Assembly: GCA_007135435.1 (NCBI GenBank)
Contig: SLIW01000313.1
Location: 1 to 6,676 of the forward strand
DNA: 6,676 nt
From: Natronomonas sp.
Lineage (GTDB): Archaea; Halobacteriota; Halobacteria; Halobacteriales; Haloarculaceae
Direction: 5' to 3'
Shown here: piece by piece, positions 5,851 to 6,676 of the stretch
Layout: every line of letters starts with the position of its first letter
Position numbering within the stretch: position 1 is the first letter of the stretch
Notes under the pieces: model-generated
The model's input: the letters and a program-made list of their open reading frames with translations, nothing else
The model's database searches: none
What the model was told of the DNA's origin: nothing
Translations under genes and position numbers: made by a program

Positions 5851-5948
5851 GCGATTCACCAGTATCTCGAGCGCATCATCGTAGCGTCCTTCGAGAGCCT
5901 GCCGGCTCGTCGGGATCGCCGATAGACGGTTCAGAAGCCTCCGTCACC

Positions 5949-5969
5949 CGTCCCGATCGTCGCGGGACG
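5949..5969. other. Inverted repeat (7-bp stem, 7-base loop)
   Basis: CGTCCCG at 5949-5955 pairs perfectly with CGGGACG at 5963-5969 around a 7-base loop. It lies just past the stop of the small acidic gene and could form a hairpin at the 3' end of its transcript. There is no following T-tract, so a terminator role is uncertain; it could also be a protein-binding site or chance in GC-rich DNA. A weaker 5-bp hairpin (GAGCC/GGCTC) lies at 5895-5908. Confidence 0.4.
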
Positions 5970-5999
5970 TCCGGGGGTCGGTGGTCCGATGTCGGGATC

Positions 6000-6188
6000 C
6001 TACGCCAGTTCCTCGAGGTCGAGGACCTCCGCCGCCTGCATCCACGCGAGCGGGTTCTCCGCGTCGTAGAACACCACGCCCTCGTCGGTCTCGTACGCCT
6101 CCGTCTGCTGGATGGCGTCGGCGAGTTCCGGGCCGACGTCGTGGCCGGCTGCGCTGTCCTGCTCCGCCGTCGCGTCAGAGTCGGGCAC
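6000..6188 (-). CDS. Small acidic haloarchaeal protein (DUF7331-like)
   Basis: A 62-residue protein starting at GTG 6188; an in-frame TGA at 6195-6197 excludes a longer form. It has 17 Asp/Glu, one His and no Lys or Arg, a strong halophilic composition. The first 20 residues look disordered. A helix (ELADAIQQTEAYE, 21-33) is followed by a compact segment, TDEGVVFYDAENPLAW (34-49), and a short acidic helix at the end. The GVVFYDAENPLAWM segment is what I recall for the haloarchaeal family DUF7331, whose function is unknown; this identification is from memory. The gene is divergent from polB with 148 bases between starts and lies upstream of topA on the same strand, separated by about 290 bases and a promoter, so it is probably not co-transcribed with topA. 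A replication link is context only. Confidence 0.75.
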   Translation of the reverse strand: MPDSDATAEQDSAAGHDVGPELADAIQQTEAYETDEGVVFYDAENPLAWMQAAEVLDLEELA

Positions 6189-6211
6189 GGTGGGTCACCG
6201 TCTCGTGGTAT

Positions 6212-6231
6212 GGGATATCATGGTAAATCCC
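6212..6231 (-). promoter_or_regulatory. TATA-like element and inverted repeat before the small acidic gene
   Basis: GATATC (6214-6219) is centred about 28 bases upstream of the GTG at 6188, the right place for a leaderless promoter. It sits in an imperfect inverted repeat, GGGATAT (6212-6218) and AAATCCC (6225-6231), with six of seven positions pairing around a 6-base spacer. A dyad over the TATA box would suit a repressor, but the dyad may simply reflect the AT-rich promoter sequence. Confidence 0.35.
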
Positions 6232-6278
6232 TTCTGTCCGCGTCAATCCACGTATCGAGGGTCGACACCGGGGGACCG

Positions 6279-6313
6279 CTTAAGTACCTCCGCGGAACGC
6301 CGAGGTTTTTATC
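6279..6313 (+). promoter_or_regulatory. Promoter of polB (TTTTTAT box; upstream CTTAAG)
   Basis: TTTTTAT at 6306-6312 is centred 28 bases before the ATG at 6337, matching a leaderless haloarchaeal promoter, and is preceded by a purine-rich CGAGG that could act as BRE. A second AT-rich element, GCTTAAGTAC, lies 28 bases further upstream (CTTAAG at 6279-6284). Being palindromic, it could be an alternative TATA box in either direction, for a longer polB transcript or for the small acidic gene. Confidence 0.6.
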
Positions 6314-6336
6314 GGTGACCGACGACCAGTGCACCC

Positions 6337-6676
6337 ATGGAGCGAGCGCAGGTCCAGGGGACGCTCGAGGACTTCGGCGAGGAGGCCGACGCGGGCGAGC
6401 GGGGCGATCGCCCCGCCGCCGAGGCCGCCGCGGTGGCCGGCAACGGCGGGACCCCGGCGGCCGTCGTCGACCGGGCGGACCGCGGGTTCCCCGACGCCGA
6501 CGGCTACGTGACGTGCTCGGTCACGCAGGTCGACTACACCGTCGAGGGCCGCGGCGACGACGAGCACCCCGTCCTGCACGTCTTCGGACGGACCGCCGAC
6601 GAGGAGGCGGTCCACGCGCGGGTCTACGGCTTCCGGCCCTACTTCTACACGCCCATCGACGGGCTCGACCTCGCCA
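6337..6676 (+). CDS. polB: Family B DNA polymerase, N-terminal part (cut by window edge)
   Basis: I translated 113 residues from the ATG at 6337 to the right edge. After a disordered, Ala/Glu/Asp-rich leader (about 14-50), the sequence YVTCSVTQVDYTVEGRGDDE...VLHVFGRTADEEAVHARVYGFRPYFYTPID matches the N-terminal domain of haloarchaeal replicative family B polymerases as I know them. The exonuclease and polymerase domains, and any intein (common in haloarchaeal polB), lie outside the window. The ATG is supported by the TATA box 28 bases upstream. The extreme N-terminus contains QGTLEDFG (7-14), which resembles a PCNA-interacting motif (Q-x-x-L-x-x-F), although the second aromatic is replaced by Gly. 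The product would synthesise DNA in chromosome replication with the sliding clamp. Identification rests on the N-terminal domain only. Confidence 0.88.
   Translation, partial: MERAQVQGTLEDFGEEADAGERGDRPAAEAAAVAGNGGTPAAVVDRADRGFPDADGYVTCSVTQVDYTVEGRGDDEHPVLHVFGRTADEEAVHARVYGFRPYFYTPIDGLDLA

Noticed and set aside
3494..5884. A 796-codon open frame on the plus strand, antisense to topA
   Set aside because: Its translation is a low-complexity Val/Arg/Leu/Gly-rich sequence produced by reading GC-rich haloarchaeal codons backwards. topA on the other strand has every catalytic and zinc motif plus a promoter.

Overview
The window looks like the chromosome of a halophilic archaeon (class Halobacteria). 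It is very GC-rich, with strong G/C preference at third codon positions. The inferred proteins are acidic: one 62-residue protein has 17 Asp/Glu and no Lys or Arg. AT-rich archaeal TATA boxes sit about 27-30 bases before start codons, which fits leaderless transcription. The protein families (haloarchaeal family B DNA polymerase, a TopA with two zinc-ribbon pairs and a helix-hairpin-helix tail, and a small acidic protein resembling DUF7331) point the same way. I cannot name the genus.

Layout. (1) Bases 1-2536, minus strand: a tightly overlapping three-gene operon, read in the order HMG-CoA-synthase/KAS III-like protein, zinc-ribbon/OB-fold (DUF35) protein, thiolase (runs off the left edge). 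This is the gene trio known from archaeal acyl-CoA condensing complexes, in which the DUF35 protein bridges the thiolase and the HMG-CoA synthase. Here the HMGS-like member contains no cysteine at all, so it cannot use the standard acyl-enzyme mechanism, while the thiolase keeps its nucleophilic Cys84. (2) Bases 2537-2775: a divergent intergenic region with several copies of a GTTCC-N-GGAAC-like element at roughly one or two helical turns. (3) 2776-3120, plus strand: a small unrecognised multi-pass membrane protein. (4) 3212-5713, minus strand: a complete type IA DNA topoisomerase I gene (833 residues), convergent with the membrane protein gene, with a clear BRE/TATA promoter that fixes its GTG start. 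(5) 5714-5999: noncoding DNA with a perfect 20-bp tandem duplication and a hairpin. (6) 6000-6188, minus strand: the small acidic protein, divergent from (7) 6337 to the right edge, plus strand: the N-terminus of family B DNA polymerase behind a strong TATA element.

Functionally there are two blocks: an acyl-CoA/thiolase-type metabolic operon on the left and a DNA replication/topology block (topA, small acidic gene, polB) on the right, separated by a small membrane protein gene. The most unusual item is the cysteine-free HMGS-like subunit kept in an otherwise intact thiolase-DUF35-HMGS operon. The iterated palindromes upstream of that operon are the best candidate for an undescribed regulatory site. 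I see no mobile element, CRISPR array, tRNA or rRNA.
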